Shown piece after piece: positions 45,203 to 53,436 of a stretch of DNA of 55,882 bases (within the stretch, counting starts at the first letter, position 1; each line of letters begins with the position of its first letter). The DNA comes from Bacteroidota bacterium (GTDB lineage Bacteria; Bacteroidota; Ignavibacteria; Ignavibacteriales; Ignavibacteriaceae), in the NCBI GenBank assembly GCA_022708025.1, contig JAKIZM010000015.1, positions 1 to 55,882 of the forward strand, in the 5' to 3' direction. The notes under the pieces were generated by a model. That model was given only the letters and a program-made list of their open reading frames with translations, was not told the origin of the DNA and searched no databases. The translations under genes were made by a program, and so were the position numbers.

Positions 45203-46211
45203 TGTCTTTCAGCTTGATTTTAATTTCAACTGACATTCCCGGCAGCAATCTTATGTTTTTATCGTGAATCTGATTTCCGTTTTCATCAACCGGATAGATT
45301 GAAATCCTTATGGGAACTCTCTGTGTGATTTTTGTAAAATTTCCCGACGCATTTGCAGGCGGAATCAATGAAAACTGAGATGCAGTGTTCGATCCCATTA
45401 AATAAACCTCGCCGGCAAATTTCTGATCAGGATAAGTATCAACTGTAATCTGAACTTTGTTCCCGTTTTCTATTGAGCCAAGTTTTGTTTCTTCAAGATC
45501 CGCAGTTACCCAAACGTTGTTAACATCGAACACAGTATAAATCGGCTGACCAGGCTGAACAACATCTCCCTGAAGCACCCATCTTTTACCAATCACTCCG
45601 TTCATTGGCGAATAAATTACTGTGTTAGTCAATTGTGTTTTTATAACATTCAATCTTGCTGAAGCAGTTTTCAAATTGGATTTTGCAAGCTCGTATCTTG
45701 CTTTTGCCTGTTCTAAAGCATGAAATGCGTTATCAAATTGTTCTTTTGGAATAATATTGCTTTTGTATTGAGATTCAGCTCTGTTAAAATCTTCCTGAGC
45801 TTTTGCAACATTTACCTTTTCAAGATTTATATTTTCTTTTGAAGAAAATAGAAGCGCTTCAGCTTCATTTTTTTGTGCATAAAGATCAACAGAATCAAGT
45901 GTTGCAAAGATATCGCCGATCTTAACAGTATCGCCTTCATCATAATTTAATGCTGTTATTCTTCCGAGAATCTTTGAGCTGACCGTCAGTTTGTTTGCAT
46001 CAACAAATGCATCGTCTGTTGATACATAACCAAGCTGAGCAACATACCATCGCCAGGCGAACACAATTACAATTGCAGTTAGTATGAATGGTATAATAAA
46101 TCTTTTCTTTGTGTAAAAACTCTGAGATACATCCGAACCATTATTTTCATTTTCATCGGCGGAGTTGTTGATTATCTCCGCACTTTGTTTTTCACTGTCT
46201 TTGTTTGCCAT
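45192..46211 (-). CDS. HlyD/EmrA family membrane fusion protein
   Basis: 339 aa. A cytoplasmic acidic leader (about 1-35), one transmembrane helix (about 37-55), then the periplasmic adaptor with VSTDDAFVDANKLTVSSKILG, a coiled-coil hairpin (about 110-195), a lipoyl-like half (VIYSPMNGVIGKRWVLQGDVV) and a beta-barrel domain. It bridges the MFS pump and the TolC-like channel. First structural gene after tetR (14-base gap). Confidence 0.94.
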   Translation of the reverse strand: MANKDSEKQSAEIINNSADENENNGSDVSQSFYTKKRFIIPFILTAIVIVFAWRWYVAQLGYVSTDDAFVDANKLTVSSKILGRITALNYDEGDTVKIGDIFATLDSVDLYAQKNEAEALLFSSKENINLEKVNVAKAQEDFNRAESQYKSNIIPKEQFDNAFHALEQAKARYELAKSNLKTASARLNVIKTQLTNTVIYSPMNGVIGKRWVLQGDVVQPGQPIYTVFDVNNVWVTADLEETKLGSIENGNKVQITVDTYPDQKFAGEVYLMGSNTASQFSLIPPANASGNFTKITQRVPIRISIYPVDENGNQIHDKNIRLLPGMSVEIKIKLKDNGE

Positions 46212-46225
46212 TAAGATTACTCCTG

Positions 46226-46828
46226 TTAAGCTTTAATTCCTTCTAAAAATATTTTTATAAACAAGCTCAGTTCTTTTTTTAACTGAATTACATGCTTATT
46301 ATCACTGCCTCTTCCTTTAAGATGGCGCAAAACCCTGAATCTTAATCCCTGAAGAGCATGCAGAATCACAAGCGGCACATCATCAACTAGGGATTTTTTA
46401 AACTCACCGTTTTTCTTTCCTTCTTTGATTATGTTTTCAATCAGCTTTAATTCCTGTGAATTAAAATCTTCAAAAAGAGAATTATAGATTGATTTTGTAT
46501 TTGAAAACGAATGAACATTTAATGTGCCGAGATTCAGCAGCTCTTCAAAAAACTCTAATCTTTTTTCAACATAAAGCAGGAGCTTTTTTGAAGCAGAAAT
46601 ATCTTTATTAATGATTTTCCCGATTGCTTTAACAAATTCATCCTGCTCGTGCTGAATTACTGCACGAAATAGATCTTCCTTTGCAGGAAAGTAATAGTAT
46701 AGTGACGCTTTGCCCAGTTCAACATCTGAAGCAATTTCATCCATCGTTACCTTTGCAAAGCCGTATTGTGCAAACCGCTCTGTGGCTGCTTTAAGGATAG
46801 CAAGCTCTTTTTCTTTTGTCCTGTCCAT
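46226..46828 (-). CDS. TetR/AcrR family repressor of the efflux operon
   Basis: 200 aa. The N-terminal TetR helix-turn-helix (about 8-55) reads AATERFAQYGFAKVTMDEIA and LGKASLYYYFPAKEDLF. The ligand domain is helical with no recognised signature. It is the first gene of the pump operon, and a near-perfect inverted repeat begins 10 bases upstream of its start, so it probably represses itself and the pump until an inducer binds. Confidence 0.93.
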   Translation of the reverse strand: MDRTKEKELAILKAATERFAQYGFAKVTMDEIASDVELGKASLYYYFPAKEDLFRAVIQHEQDEFVKAIGKIINKDISASKKLLLYVEKRLEFFEELLNLGTLNVHSFSNTKSIYNSLFEDFNSQELKLIENIIKEGKKNGEFKKSLVDDVPLVILHALQGLRFRVLRHLKGRGSDNKHVIQLKKELSLFIKIFLEGIKA

Positions 46829-46837
46829 ATTATTAAA

Positions 46838-46868
46838 TTTTCGACTGTTTTACTTGAACGGTCGAAAA
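46838..46868. promoter_or_regulatory. Probable TetR operator
   Basis: Arms TTTTCGACTGTT (46838-46849) and AACGGTCGAAAA (46857-46868) are complementary at 11 of 12 positions with a 7-nt spacer. The site lies 10 bases from the repressor start, within the expected promoter. Size and position fit a TetR dimer pair site. Confidence 0.75.
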
Positions 46869-47080
46869 CTTAATTTAAAAACAGAATACAAGTCAAGTGT
46901 AGAAATATGCTTTAAGTCATTTATTGATTTAGAACATAAGGAGTAAGCGGAAGAAATTTACTCTTCAAACTCTTCAAAATATCTTGGGTAGGATTCGTCT
47001 GGATTTTGCTTTATAAATCTTTCCATTGCGGTTTGTTCGAAGAGGATTCAAATAGAAAAAATTTATTTATAACTTTCACT

Positions 47081-47314
47081 ATGAAATTTAGAAAGCTAAT
47101 GCCTGGTGGACGTTTAACTATTCCTGGTGATATACGAAGGAAATACGATCTAACTGCTGGGAGAAAAGTAAAATTTGAACTAACAGAAAATGGAATACTA
47201 ATAATTCCACTTGTTACTTCCGAAGAGGTGAAATCTAATGTTGGTTTTCTTGGAACAGGTGGAAAGCTGTTGAAGGCTTTGATGGAAGATAAGAAGAGAG
47301 AAAGAAGATCGTAA
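47081..47314 (+). CDS. AbrB/MazE-type antitoxin-like DNA-binding protein
   Basis: 77 aa from the ATG at 47081; the longer frame from 47006 adds residues unlike the family. A swapped-hairpin AbrB domain (about 1-48) is visible: MPGGRLTIPGDIRRKYDLTAG and KVKFELTENGILIIP. The C-terminal tail (FLGTGGKLLKALMEDKKRERR) resembles the toxin-wrapping tails of VapB antitoxins. No PIN-domain toxin follows; the next gene encodes an HNH nuclease. It is either an orphan antitoxin or paired with an atypical toxin. Confidence 0.8.
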   Translation: MKFRKLMPGGRLTIPGDIRRKYDLTAGRKVKFELTENGILIIPLVTSEEVKSNVGFLGTGGKLLKALMEDKKRERRS

Positions 47315-47405
47315 AAAATTGCTATTGAAAACCTAAGAATAGTTTTTTAAAAAGAATTATAGTTATAAGTATTTTTAAGTATATCAAACTGTTTGTTAAG
47401 AACAT

Positions 47406-48146
47406 ATGAAATCTTTCTTTCCTAAACCAACATTTAAAGTGGATGATATCATCTCTTATGCTGAATTAGTTGCTGCAGAAAATGCAAACGTTCAAAAAGG
47501 AATGAACTTCCAAATCAAGCCTGAGTATTCAATTTTTCTAATGTCTGTGAGCAAAAATGCACCTTATGCTGATGAATGGGATAATACTACAAACACACTA
47601 ATTTATGAAGGGCACGATGTGCCGAGAAATATTTCACAAGAACCGAAAGAAGTAGATCAACCATTAACAACTCCAAAAGGCACGTTAACAGAAAACGGAA
47701 AATTCTTTACTGCGGCTCAATCATACAAAATGAGATTGGTGAAAGAACCACATAAAATAAAAGTATATGAAAAAATAAAAGATGGTATTTGGTGCTATAA
47801 AGGCTTTTTTAATTTAATGGACGCACATATAGTAAACACTGGAAAAAGAAATGTTTTTAAGTTTTATCTTAAACCAGTTGAATTCATTTCAAAGAGAAAA
47901 CAAATTGAATTGCCTCATTCTAGATTAATTCCGACAGCAGTTAAACTTGAAGTATGGGCTAGAGACAAAGGTCAATGTGTGTTATGCGGTTCAAAAGAAA
48001 ATCTTCACTTCGATCACGATTTACCTTTTTCAAAAGGAGGAACATCATTAACAGCTAAAAACGTCAGAATACTTTGTGCTAAATGCAATTTGAAGAAGTC
48101 TGATAAAATATTCTCCATACCACCGGTATTTTTTAGTCTTACATAA
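47406..48146 (+). CDS. HNH endonuclease with N-terminal PUA/SRA-like domain, restriction-like
   Basis: 246 aa. The C-terminal HNH domain (about 178-232) reads LEVWARDKGQCVLCG, LHFDHDLPFSKGGTSLTAKNVRILC and AKCNLKKSDK, with zinc Cys pairs and the catalytic His-Asp. The N-terminal part (about 15-160) includes YSIFLMSVSKNAPYADEW, LIYEGHDVPR and a WCYKGFFNL strand, which resembles the SRA/YDG-type modified-base readers of McrA-like type IV enzymes. That assignment is by pattern only. It probably cleaves modified or foreign DNA. It lies in a small accessory patch next to an orphan antitoxin. Confidence 0.75.
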   Translation: MKSFFPKPTFKVDDIISYAELVAAENANVQKGMNFQIKPEYSIFLMSVSKNAPYADEWDNTTNTLIYEGHDVPRNISQEPKEVDQPLTTPKGTLTENGKFFTAAQSYKMRLVKEPHKIKVYEKIKDGIWCYKGFFNLMDAHIVNTGKRNVFKFYLKPVEFISKRKQIELPHSRLIPTAVKLEVWARDKGQCVLCGSKENLHFDHDLPFSKGGTSLTAKNVRILCAKCNLKKSDKIFSIPPVFFSLT

Positions 48147-48359
48147 ATTGACTGCAAAAATTATTCTTCTGTGCTAAACGAATAATAGAATTAACAGCCT
48201 TTAGGATGCGATCGTTTGTTCTTAGGTTCTATAGAAGTTCTACCTAAAAAACTAAACAAATATTTGTTAACCACAACAATGGAACTTGGGTGTGAAGACA
48301 AAAAGGATTATAATTTTCTGGTGGCGTAATTATTTTATTCAGGAACTCAGCAACAGTTT

Positions 48360-48402
48360 ACCCACCCCTCGCCCCTCCCAAGAGGGGACTGAGCGCTTTT
48401 TT
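48360..48402 (+). repeat. REP-like palindrome, copy A
   Basis: It contains CCCCTC-CCAA-GAGGGG. The 43-45 bases here are almost identical to copy C (49114-49158), differing mainly at the T/G after GGGGAC and the T/G after GAGCGC. Confidence 0.7.
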
Positions 48403-48668
48403 AAAAGAGTTGTCAAAAAATTGTAATGTGTTATTGTTCATTAATAAAGAGTTTACAAAAAGATTTTTAATTTTTAGAACCACTGATCTAAGTAGGTATT
48501 TCTAAAAGAAGCAATTTGTTTATCCCGGGAGGGGATGAATCGCTTTTATAGATCATTGCCAAAAAATTGTGATGTGAAAAATTATTACTCATTGATGAAA
48601 TGTTTTTAGAAAAGTTTTGAAGTCTTATGGTTTAATGAGTTAAGTTAGCACCTCCAATAAAGATGGTT

Positions 48669-48700
48669 GTCCCCTCCTTGGAGGGGATGAAGGGGTGGGT
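48669..48700 (-). repeat. REP-like palindrome, copy B (inverted)
   Basis: Its reverse complement begins ACCCACCCCTTCATCCCCTC and carries the hairpin CCCCTCC-TT-GGAGGGG. It stands in inverted orientation to copy C across the DUF559 gene, 39 bases before the start codon. Confidence 0.65.
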
Positions 48701-48739
48701 TGTTATGTTAAGAAAATATTTTTTATGTTATTGTAGAGA

Positions 48740-49114
48740 ATGAAAAGAAAGAAAATCATACCTTACAATCCTAAATTAAAAGAGTATGCAAGAAAACTCA
48801 GGAACAACAGTACCTTTACCGAGATAATGGTCTGGAATTATCTTAAAGGGAAACAAATACGGGGCTATGACTTTGATCGTCAAAAACCTATAGATAATTA
48901 CATTGTGGATTTTTATTGTAAAGATCTTTTTCTTGCAATAGAAATAGATGGCGAGAGCCATTACGGAAATACTATAAGGGATATCAAAAAAGATAAAAGA
49001 CTGAATGAGCTTGGTGTAACTGTGTTACGATTTGATGATATGGAAGTGATTTATCAGCTTGCTGAAGTTATTAGGAAAATAGAAAAGTGGATTGATGAAC
49101 ATACCAATGGCTGA
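48740..49114 (+). CDS. DUF559 family endonuclease-like protein (Vsr/PD-(D/E)xK fold)
   Basis: 124 aa. Recognised by NSTFTEIMVWNYLKGKQIRGYDFDRQKPI, the nuclease core IVDFYCKDLFLAIEIDGESHYG (Asp and ExD of the restriction-like fold) and VTVLRFDDMEVI. It probably nicks or cleaves DNA; no substrate is known for the family. The TGA stop forms the first bases of the downstream palindrome (copy C), and copy B lies inverted just upstream. The arrangement hints at a mobile repeat-linked nuclease. Confidence 0.9.
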   Translation: MKRKKIIPYNPKLKEYARKLRNNSTFTEIMVWNYLKGKQIRGYDFDRQKPIDNYIVDFYCKDLFLAIEIDGESHYGNTIRDIKKDKRLNELGVTVLRFDDMEVIYQLAEVIRKIEKWIDEHTNG

Positions 49115-49158
49115 CCCACCCCTCGCCCCTCCCAAGAGGGGACGGAGCGCGTTTTTAA
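49114..49158 (+). repeat. REP-like palindrome, copy C
   Basis: It starts at the last base of the DUF559 stop codon. It shows the same CCCCTC-CCAA-GAGGGG hairpin and GAGCGC-x-TTTTTAA tail as copy A. The tail's T-run could also end the nuclease transcript. Confidence 0.7.
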
Positions 49159-49180
49159 TCACTCAGTTTCTAAGCTTATG

Positions 49181-50740
49181 TTAATAAAAGTTTTTACTTT
49201 TTTCCAGTATTTTAATGAAAGGAATTTTAGGACCGCGGCAGATAAATACTACCAGATTGTTTTCATCAGGGGAGACATAATTGTTTTTAAATACACCCGG
49301 AAAGAGCTCAACAGAATCAAATAATTGTTTAAGACCATCATAATCATTCTGCTCATCAAGTTGAAGAAGAATATTTCCGTTTAATCTTCTTTTACTCCAC
49401 AGGTAGTAATTATTATGCGAACAGGCAACCGGCGGAATGTTATAATCTTTTCCGTATAGTTCGATTGCTCCTGCATTTCCATAATTTCTTGCTGCAACAA
49501 TTGTTTGTTTTCGATCTTGCTCAGATAAGCTGTTATAAGCATTAACAACAAGGTTCACTTTTTCTTTCCAACCGATTCTATCCGCAAGAATTTGTGGCAA
49601 AGGAGGTTTCTTTCCTTTTTCAATTTCTGTATTGATGCCTATAAATTCTGTGTATTCCTTAACTGTTTCGTAATTAAAGTAGGGTAAGATCAAAGGTAAT
49701 GATATAACTAGTCCGATAAAGAGAAAAATAATAATAACAGATTTCAACCATATTGCATTATATCTGTTTATAATGTTAGCAAAGAAGAGAGCACCGCCCG
49801 CAAATGCTGCCGGATAAGCAAATATAAGCCGATCTGCTCTGCTTGTTCCGGAGAGCATCATAAAGAGAAACAATCCGGCAAATAAAATTGACAGGAAACG
49901 AAACTCTTTATACCTTTTTGAAAATAGGAAATAAAAAGTTCCTGCAAGCCAAAACGGAACGGTAGTTGGAGACATTTGCATTACCTGCCCCATTATAAAA
50001 TCAATCGGCGGAGTATAAACATTTTTATACAAACTTATATTTCTGTAAAACTCCAACGAAGGAAAATCATTTATTATCTGCCAGATAATATTTGGCAGGA
50101 AAATCAAGGCGCTAATAATTCCACCGTAAACAAACCATTTGTTAAACAACAATTTCCATTTACCGCTGACTGCCAACGCAATTATAAGTGCAAGGATAAA
50201 AATCACAAATGTATGTTTGTTCATTACACCGAGTCCTATAACAATTCCGGCATACATCCAGAGTTTTAAGTTGCCGGAGTTGATCATTTTCACGATTATC
50301 AATAAAAGTAAAACAGCAAATAAAGGTTCAAAGGCATTCATAGAATAAAATCCACCGAATGCCATTGTTACGGGCATTGCAGCAATAGAGCAGGCAGCAA
50401 GTAATTGAGCAAATTTATTTCCGCCAATTTCTTTAGTTAAAATTCCTGTAAAGAAAACTGCTGCTGCTATTGCAAGGGCAGGCAATATTCTGATTGCATA
50501 TAAAGAATCACCAAAGAAAAATTTGAAAACAGTCAGCAGGAGTGGAGCTAAAGGCGGATGATCAACATAGCCCAAAGCGGGATTGTCTGCACAGGCGATG
50601 TAATAGAATTCATCAATAAAATATCCATATCCCTTGGTAAAGGTTGAAAGATAAATTAAAAGAAAAGTAAAAGTGCTTACAATATAAAGATGCTTTTCTT
50701 TTAAGACAGATGACTTAATTTTTTCCAACAGATTTTTCAT
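49181..50740 (-). CDS. ArnT-like glycosyltransferase family 39 membrane protein
   Basis: 519 aa. About 12 predicted transmembrane helices in the first 370 residues, then a soluble C-terminal domain (about 390-519). The first periplasmic loop carries the catalytic acidic pair in YFIDEFYYIACADNPALGYVDHPPL, the GT39/ArnT signature. It transfers a sugar from a polyprenyl-phosphate donor to lipid or protein in the periplasm. Monocistronic; sugar and acceptor unknown. Confidence 0.88.
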   Translation of the reverse strand: MKNLLEKIKSSVLKEKHLYIVSTFTFLLIYLSTFTKGYGYFIDEFYYIACADNPALGYVDHPPLAPLLLTVFKFFFGDSLYAIRILPALAIAAAVFFTGILTKEIGGNKFAQLLAACSIAAMPVTMAFGGFYSMNAFEPLFAVLLLLIIVKMINSGNLKLWMYAGIVIGLGVMNKHTFVIFILALIIALAVSGKWKLLFNKWFVYGGIISALIFLPNIIWQIINDFPSLEFYRNISLYKNVYTPPIDFIMGQVMQMSPTTVPFWLAGTFYFLFSKRYKEFRFLSILFAGLFLFMMLSGTSRADRLIFAYPAAFAGGALFFANIINRYNAIWLKSVIIIFLFIGLVISLPLILPYFNYETVKEYTEFIGINTEIEKGKKPPLPQILADRIGWKEKVNLVVNAYNSLSEQDRKQTIVAARNYGNAGAIELYGKDYNIPPVACSHNNYYLWSKRRLNGNILLQLDEQNDYDGLKQLFDSVELFPGVFKNNYVSPDENNLVVFICRGPKIPFIKILEKSKNFY

Positions 50741-51378
50741 AAATGCTGCTTTAGAATTTTATTGAAGTAGATAAAAAATAATAAATGTAAAATAACATTA
50801 AATATTTATTGTGATAAGCGGTATAATAATATTTCGGTCATTTCAGTTATAGGAATATATATATAGTATTTACCATCCCCATCTGATCTTTCTATTCCTT
50901 TCATTTATTGAATTTACTTGCTGGTAACCTAAATAAAGAGTCCCTGTTAAATGTCATGACATTATCAGGGAAATGTAAAGATGTTGTAATTGAGTCTGAT
51001 TAATATCTGCAGGCTAACCGGATAACTGTATTTGAATTATTTTCAGATCTTATATAAAACGGATTGTAGAATTAACAATAAGAAATATTCACACTGAAAA
51101 TTAAAATCAAGTGTCTTATATCAATATTAATTCCTCCTTACAAAAAATATTACCACTTATCCATAAATTTACGCATACACTTTAAGTGTAATATATTTTT
51201 GGATCGTCTTCGTGATAGAATCTTGTTGAGCATACAAGAGAAAATACACTCGTAAAATTTCTGCAGATTGATATTTTTCTTCTGTTCATACTCTTAAAGC
51301 TTAATTGCCTGATCTGAAGACAAAAAATATTAATTAAATAATTAGTTGTATTAACATAATTCATAAAACGAGGCTAAG
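50741..51378. other. Intergenic stretch upstream of the cytochrome gene
   Basis: About 640 AT-rich bases without a supported gene. The one notable structure is the long palindrome at 50941-50971, described separately. An ATATATATATA tract lies near 50860. Confidence 0.5.
50941..50971. promoter_or_regulatory. Nested palindrome, possible operator
   Basis: A perfect 14-bp palindrome AATGTCATGACATT (50950-50963) lies inside an outer inverted pair TCCCTG (50941-50946) and CAGGGA (50966-50971), offset by one base. There is no T-run. It sits about 410 bases before the cytochrome gene and 200 bases past the GT39 start, so its target is unclear. Confidence 0.45.
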
Positions 51379-52368
51379 ATGAAAAAGTTAATAAAAACAG
51401 GGGCAATAATAGCAGGGGGTCTTGCTGTGCTGGTGATTTCCGGCTCGGTTTATTTTACTCTTACTTATCCTAAAGATGTTCCAGTTGTCAATTTTAAGGT
51501 TGTGGCTACACCCGAAAGGGTTGAAAGAGGAAAATATCTTGCTAACAATGTTGCAGTTTGTCTGGATTGTCATTCAACAAGGGACTTTACAAAATTTTCA
51601 GGGCCTGTTAAACCGGGAACAGAAGGTATGGGCGGCGAAATCTTCGGAAGAGAGACAGGTTTACCCGGCACTATTCCGGCATCAAATATAACTCCTGCTA
51701 ATTTGGGAGGCTGGTCTGATGGCGAAATAATTCGGGCATTAACTTCCGGATTAAATAAAGATGGCGAATCATTATTCCCGATTATGCCTTATGAAAATTA
51801 TCATAAAATGTCTGAAGAAGATATTATTTCAGTTGTTGCATATTTAAGAACTCTGAAGCCAATCAAAAATGAAGTTGGCGAAAAGCAGCTTGATTTTCCT
51901 TTAAACTTTATCGAAGAAACAATGCCGCTTGAAGTCTATAAACCACTAAAATCTCCGGATAAATCCGATATGAAAAATTATGGAAAATATCTTGTTACTA
52001 TGAGTGCCTGTATTCATTGCCACACACAAGCTGAAGATGGTAAATTAATTGAGGGAATGGAATATGCGGGTGGCGGTGAAGTTAAACTTCCATTTGGAAT
52101 TATCAGAAGCGCAAATATTACTCCCGATGTTGAAACCGGAATCGGATCCTGGTCTAAAGAACAATTCATTCAAAGATTTAAATCGATGGCTTCGGATCAG
52201 GCAAAAAATATAGAGGTAAAGTCTGGTGATTTTAATACAGTAATGCCCTGGACTATGTATGCTGGTATGACTGAGGAGGATCTTGGTGCAATTTACGAAT
52301 ATCTGCATAGTTTAAAGCCGGTTAAAAATATGGTCGTAAAGTTTTCTCCGGCACAAACAAATAATTAA
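51379..52368 (+). CDS. Membrane-anchored dihaem cytochrome c
   Basis: 329 aa. An N-terminal hydrophobic segment (about 6-28) acts as signal or anchor. Two c-type haem motifs are present: CLDCH (Cys61-His65) and CIHCH (Cys211-His215), each starting a cytochrome c domain with axial Met candidates (FPIMPYENYHKMSEED, TVMPWTMYAGMTEED). The pattern YLRTLKPIKNEV / YLHSLKPVKNMV marks the end of each domain, so it arose by internal duplication. It probably shuttles electrons in the periplasm. No partner oxidase or dehydrogenase is encoded nearby. Confidence 0.92.
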   Translation: MKKLIKTGAIIAGGLAVLVISGSVYFTLTYPKDVPVVNFKVVATPERVERGKYLANNVAVCLDCHSTRDFTKFSGPVKPGTEGMGGEIFGRETGLPGTIPASNITPANLGGWSDGEIIRALTSGLNKDGESLFPIMPYENYHKMSEEDIISVVAYLRTLKPIKNEVGEKQLDFPLNFIEETMPLEVYKPLKSPDKSDMKNYGKYLVTMSACIHCHTQAEDGKLIEGMEYAGGGEVKLPFGIIRSANITPDVETGIGSWSKEQFIQRFKSMASDQAKNIEVKSGDFNTVMPWTMYAGMTEEDLGAIYEYLHSLKPVKNMVVKFSPAQTNN

Positions 52369-52384
52369 ATGTGATCTTTTAAAT

Positions 52385-52445
52385 GAGACTTCTGAAAAAT
52401 CCGCTTTGATAAAAAAATGATGTAATAATTTTTTTCGGAAGTCTC
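52385..52445. repeat. 15-bp inverted repeat in the cytochrome 3' region
   Basis: GAGACTTCTGAAAAA (52385-52399) pairs with TTTTTCGGAAGTCTC (52431-52445), 14 of 15 plus one wobble, around a 31-nt loop. It begins 16 bases past the cytochrome stop, so it may be its 3' end structure. The rest of 52446-52730 shows no gene. Confidence 0.55.
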
Positions 52446-52730
52446 TGCATATTGAATTAAAAATGGCGGGTATTAACTACTTAAATAATCTGGATATTAG
52501 AAAAGAACAACTAAAGGGAAATAAAAAACAGATAGCCAAAATCTGCACAAGAATTTCTTTAATTAAGTATCAGATACTTTGATGCTGCAATAAACAGTTT
52601 TCTGCTATAAACATTAAAATTTCCCTTTCATTACTAATTCTATCCTTCCTTCACTAACAAGTGGTGAGGTGTATAAGTAATAATTAAGTTTCGGTTGGAA
52701 AGTTTAATCATAAAATAAAAGGAGCACACA

Positions 52731-53162
52731 ATGAAAACATCATTAACATTGTTATTTGCGCTTCTTGTTGCAACTACTCTGAAAGCACAAGTGACTGAAT
52801 TCCCGGTTGAAAAGAAATCTGCTATTGTTGAGAACCTCACTGTCGGGATAAAATCCGAAAACATCGGTCTTCATACCAGTTCAGCATTGGTAATGGATAA
52901 TTTAATAAGGGAATCATATATTCAGGATACCGATGCATCTGAGGCAATGATTCCTCTTTTAAAAATATTAAACAATGGAAAAACAGATGAAGAAAGAATC
53001 GCGGCTGCACTTGCATTGTATCGGCTTGGTAACCCGATAGGGATTTATCAATTACGCGGTATTGCTGTTTTTGATGACAATCAAAGAGTTTCTGAAATCT
53101 GTAAAAACCTTTATGTCACTTATCATAAACTGCACGGGACAGAATATTTAATAAGTTTTTGA
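52731..53162 (+). CDS. Small secreted protein with HEAT-like helical repeat
   Basis: 143 aa. A signal peptide (about 1-19, ending LKAQ) is followed by a helical core: SSALVMDNLIRESYI, AMIPLLKILNNGKTDEERIAAALALYRLG and NQRVSEICKNLYVTYH, reminiscent of HEAT/PBS-type repeats. An AAAGGAG site precedes the ATG and a strong terminator follows. Probably periplasmic. Function unknown. Confidence 0.75.
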   Translation: MKTSLTLLFALLVATTLKAQVTEFPVEKKSAIVENLTVGIKSENIGLHTSSALVMDNLIRESYIQDTDASEAMIPLLKILNNGKTDEERIAAALALYRLGNPIGIYQLRGIAVFDDNQRVSEICKNLYVTYHKLHGTEYLISF

Positions 53163-53190
53163 TATCTCGAAAAAATCTTCTTCCTCTATT

Positions 53191-53222
53191 AGCAGCCGGG
53201 TAAAATTTCCGGCTGTTTTTTT
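53191..53222 (+). terminator. Rho-independent terminator
   Basis: CAGCCGG (53193-53199) and CCGGCTG (53209-53215) form the stem, followed by seven T. It lies 30 bases past the stop at 53162. Confidence 0.9.
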
Positions 53223-53436
53223 CACCGACCTCTTCCAACTATTAGCTTTGTAAAAAAGATTAGCGCTTAACTTTTCAGCATTTTCTGAAGTGATTCTTTA
53301 ATTAAAGATAAATGGACATTCTTTATATCACGATTCTTTTTCTTATATCATTAAATATTACCTTATATAATGTTTCAATTGAGGCGGGGCTTTTACATTT
53401 GTAAGTTTCGATCAGAAATCAAGAAGGAGAAAGACG

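Larger units (their letters stand above)
48147..48739. other. Repeat-rich noncoding stretch ahead of the DUF559 gene
   Basis: About 590 bases without a supported ORF. It contains three GC-rich palindromes (48360-48389, 48522-48550, 48669-48700). The sequences trailing the first two are diverged direct copies: both have a GCTTTT start, a GTCAAAAAATTGTAATGTG / GCCAAAAAATTGTGATGTG block and an ATTAATAAAGA / ATTGATGAAAT block. This suggests old tandem duplication of one repeat unit. Confidence 0.55.

Noticed and set aside
42284..46828. Genomic island around the efflux operon
   Set aside because: Composition looks like the surroundings and no integrase, tRNA or direct repeats flank it.
47006..47080. 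N-terminal extension of the AbrB-like gene
   Set aside because: The residues do not resemble the family, which starts at the Met at 47081.
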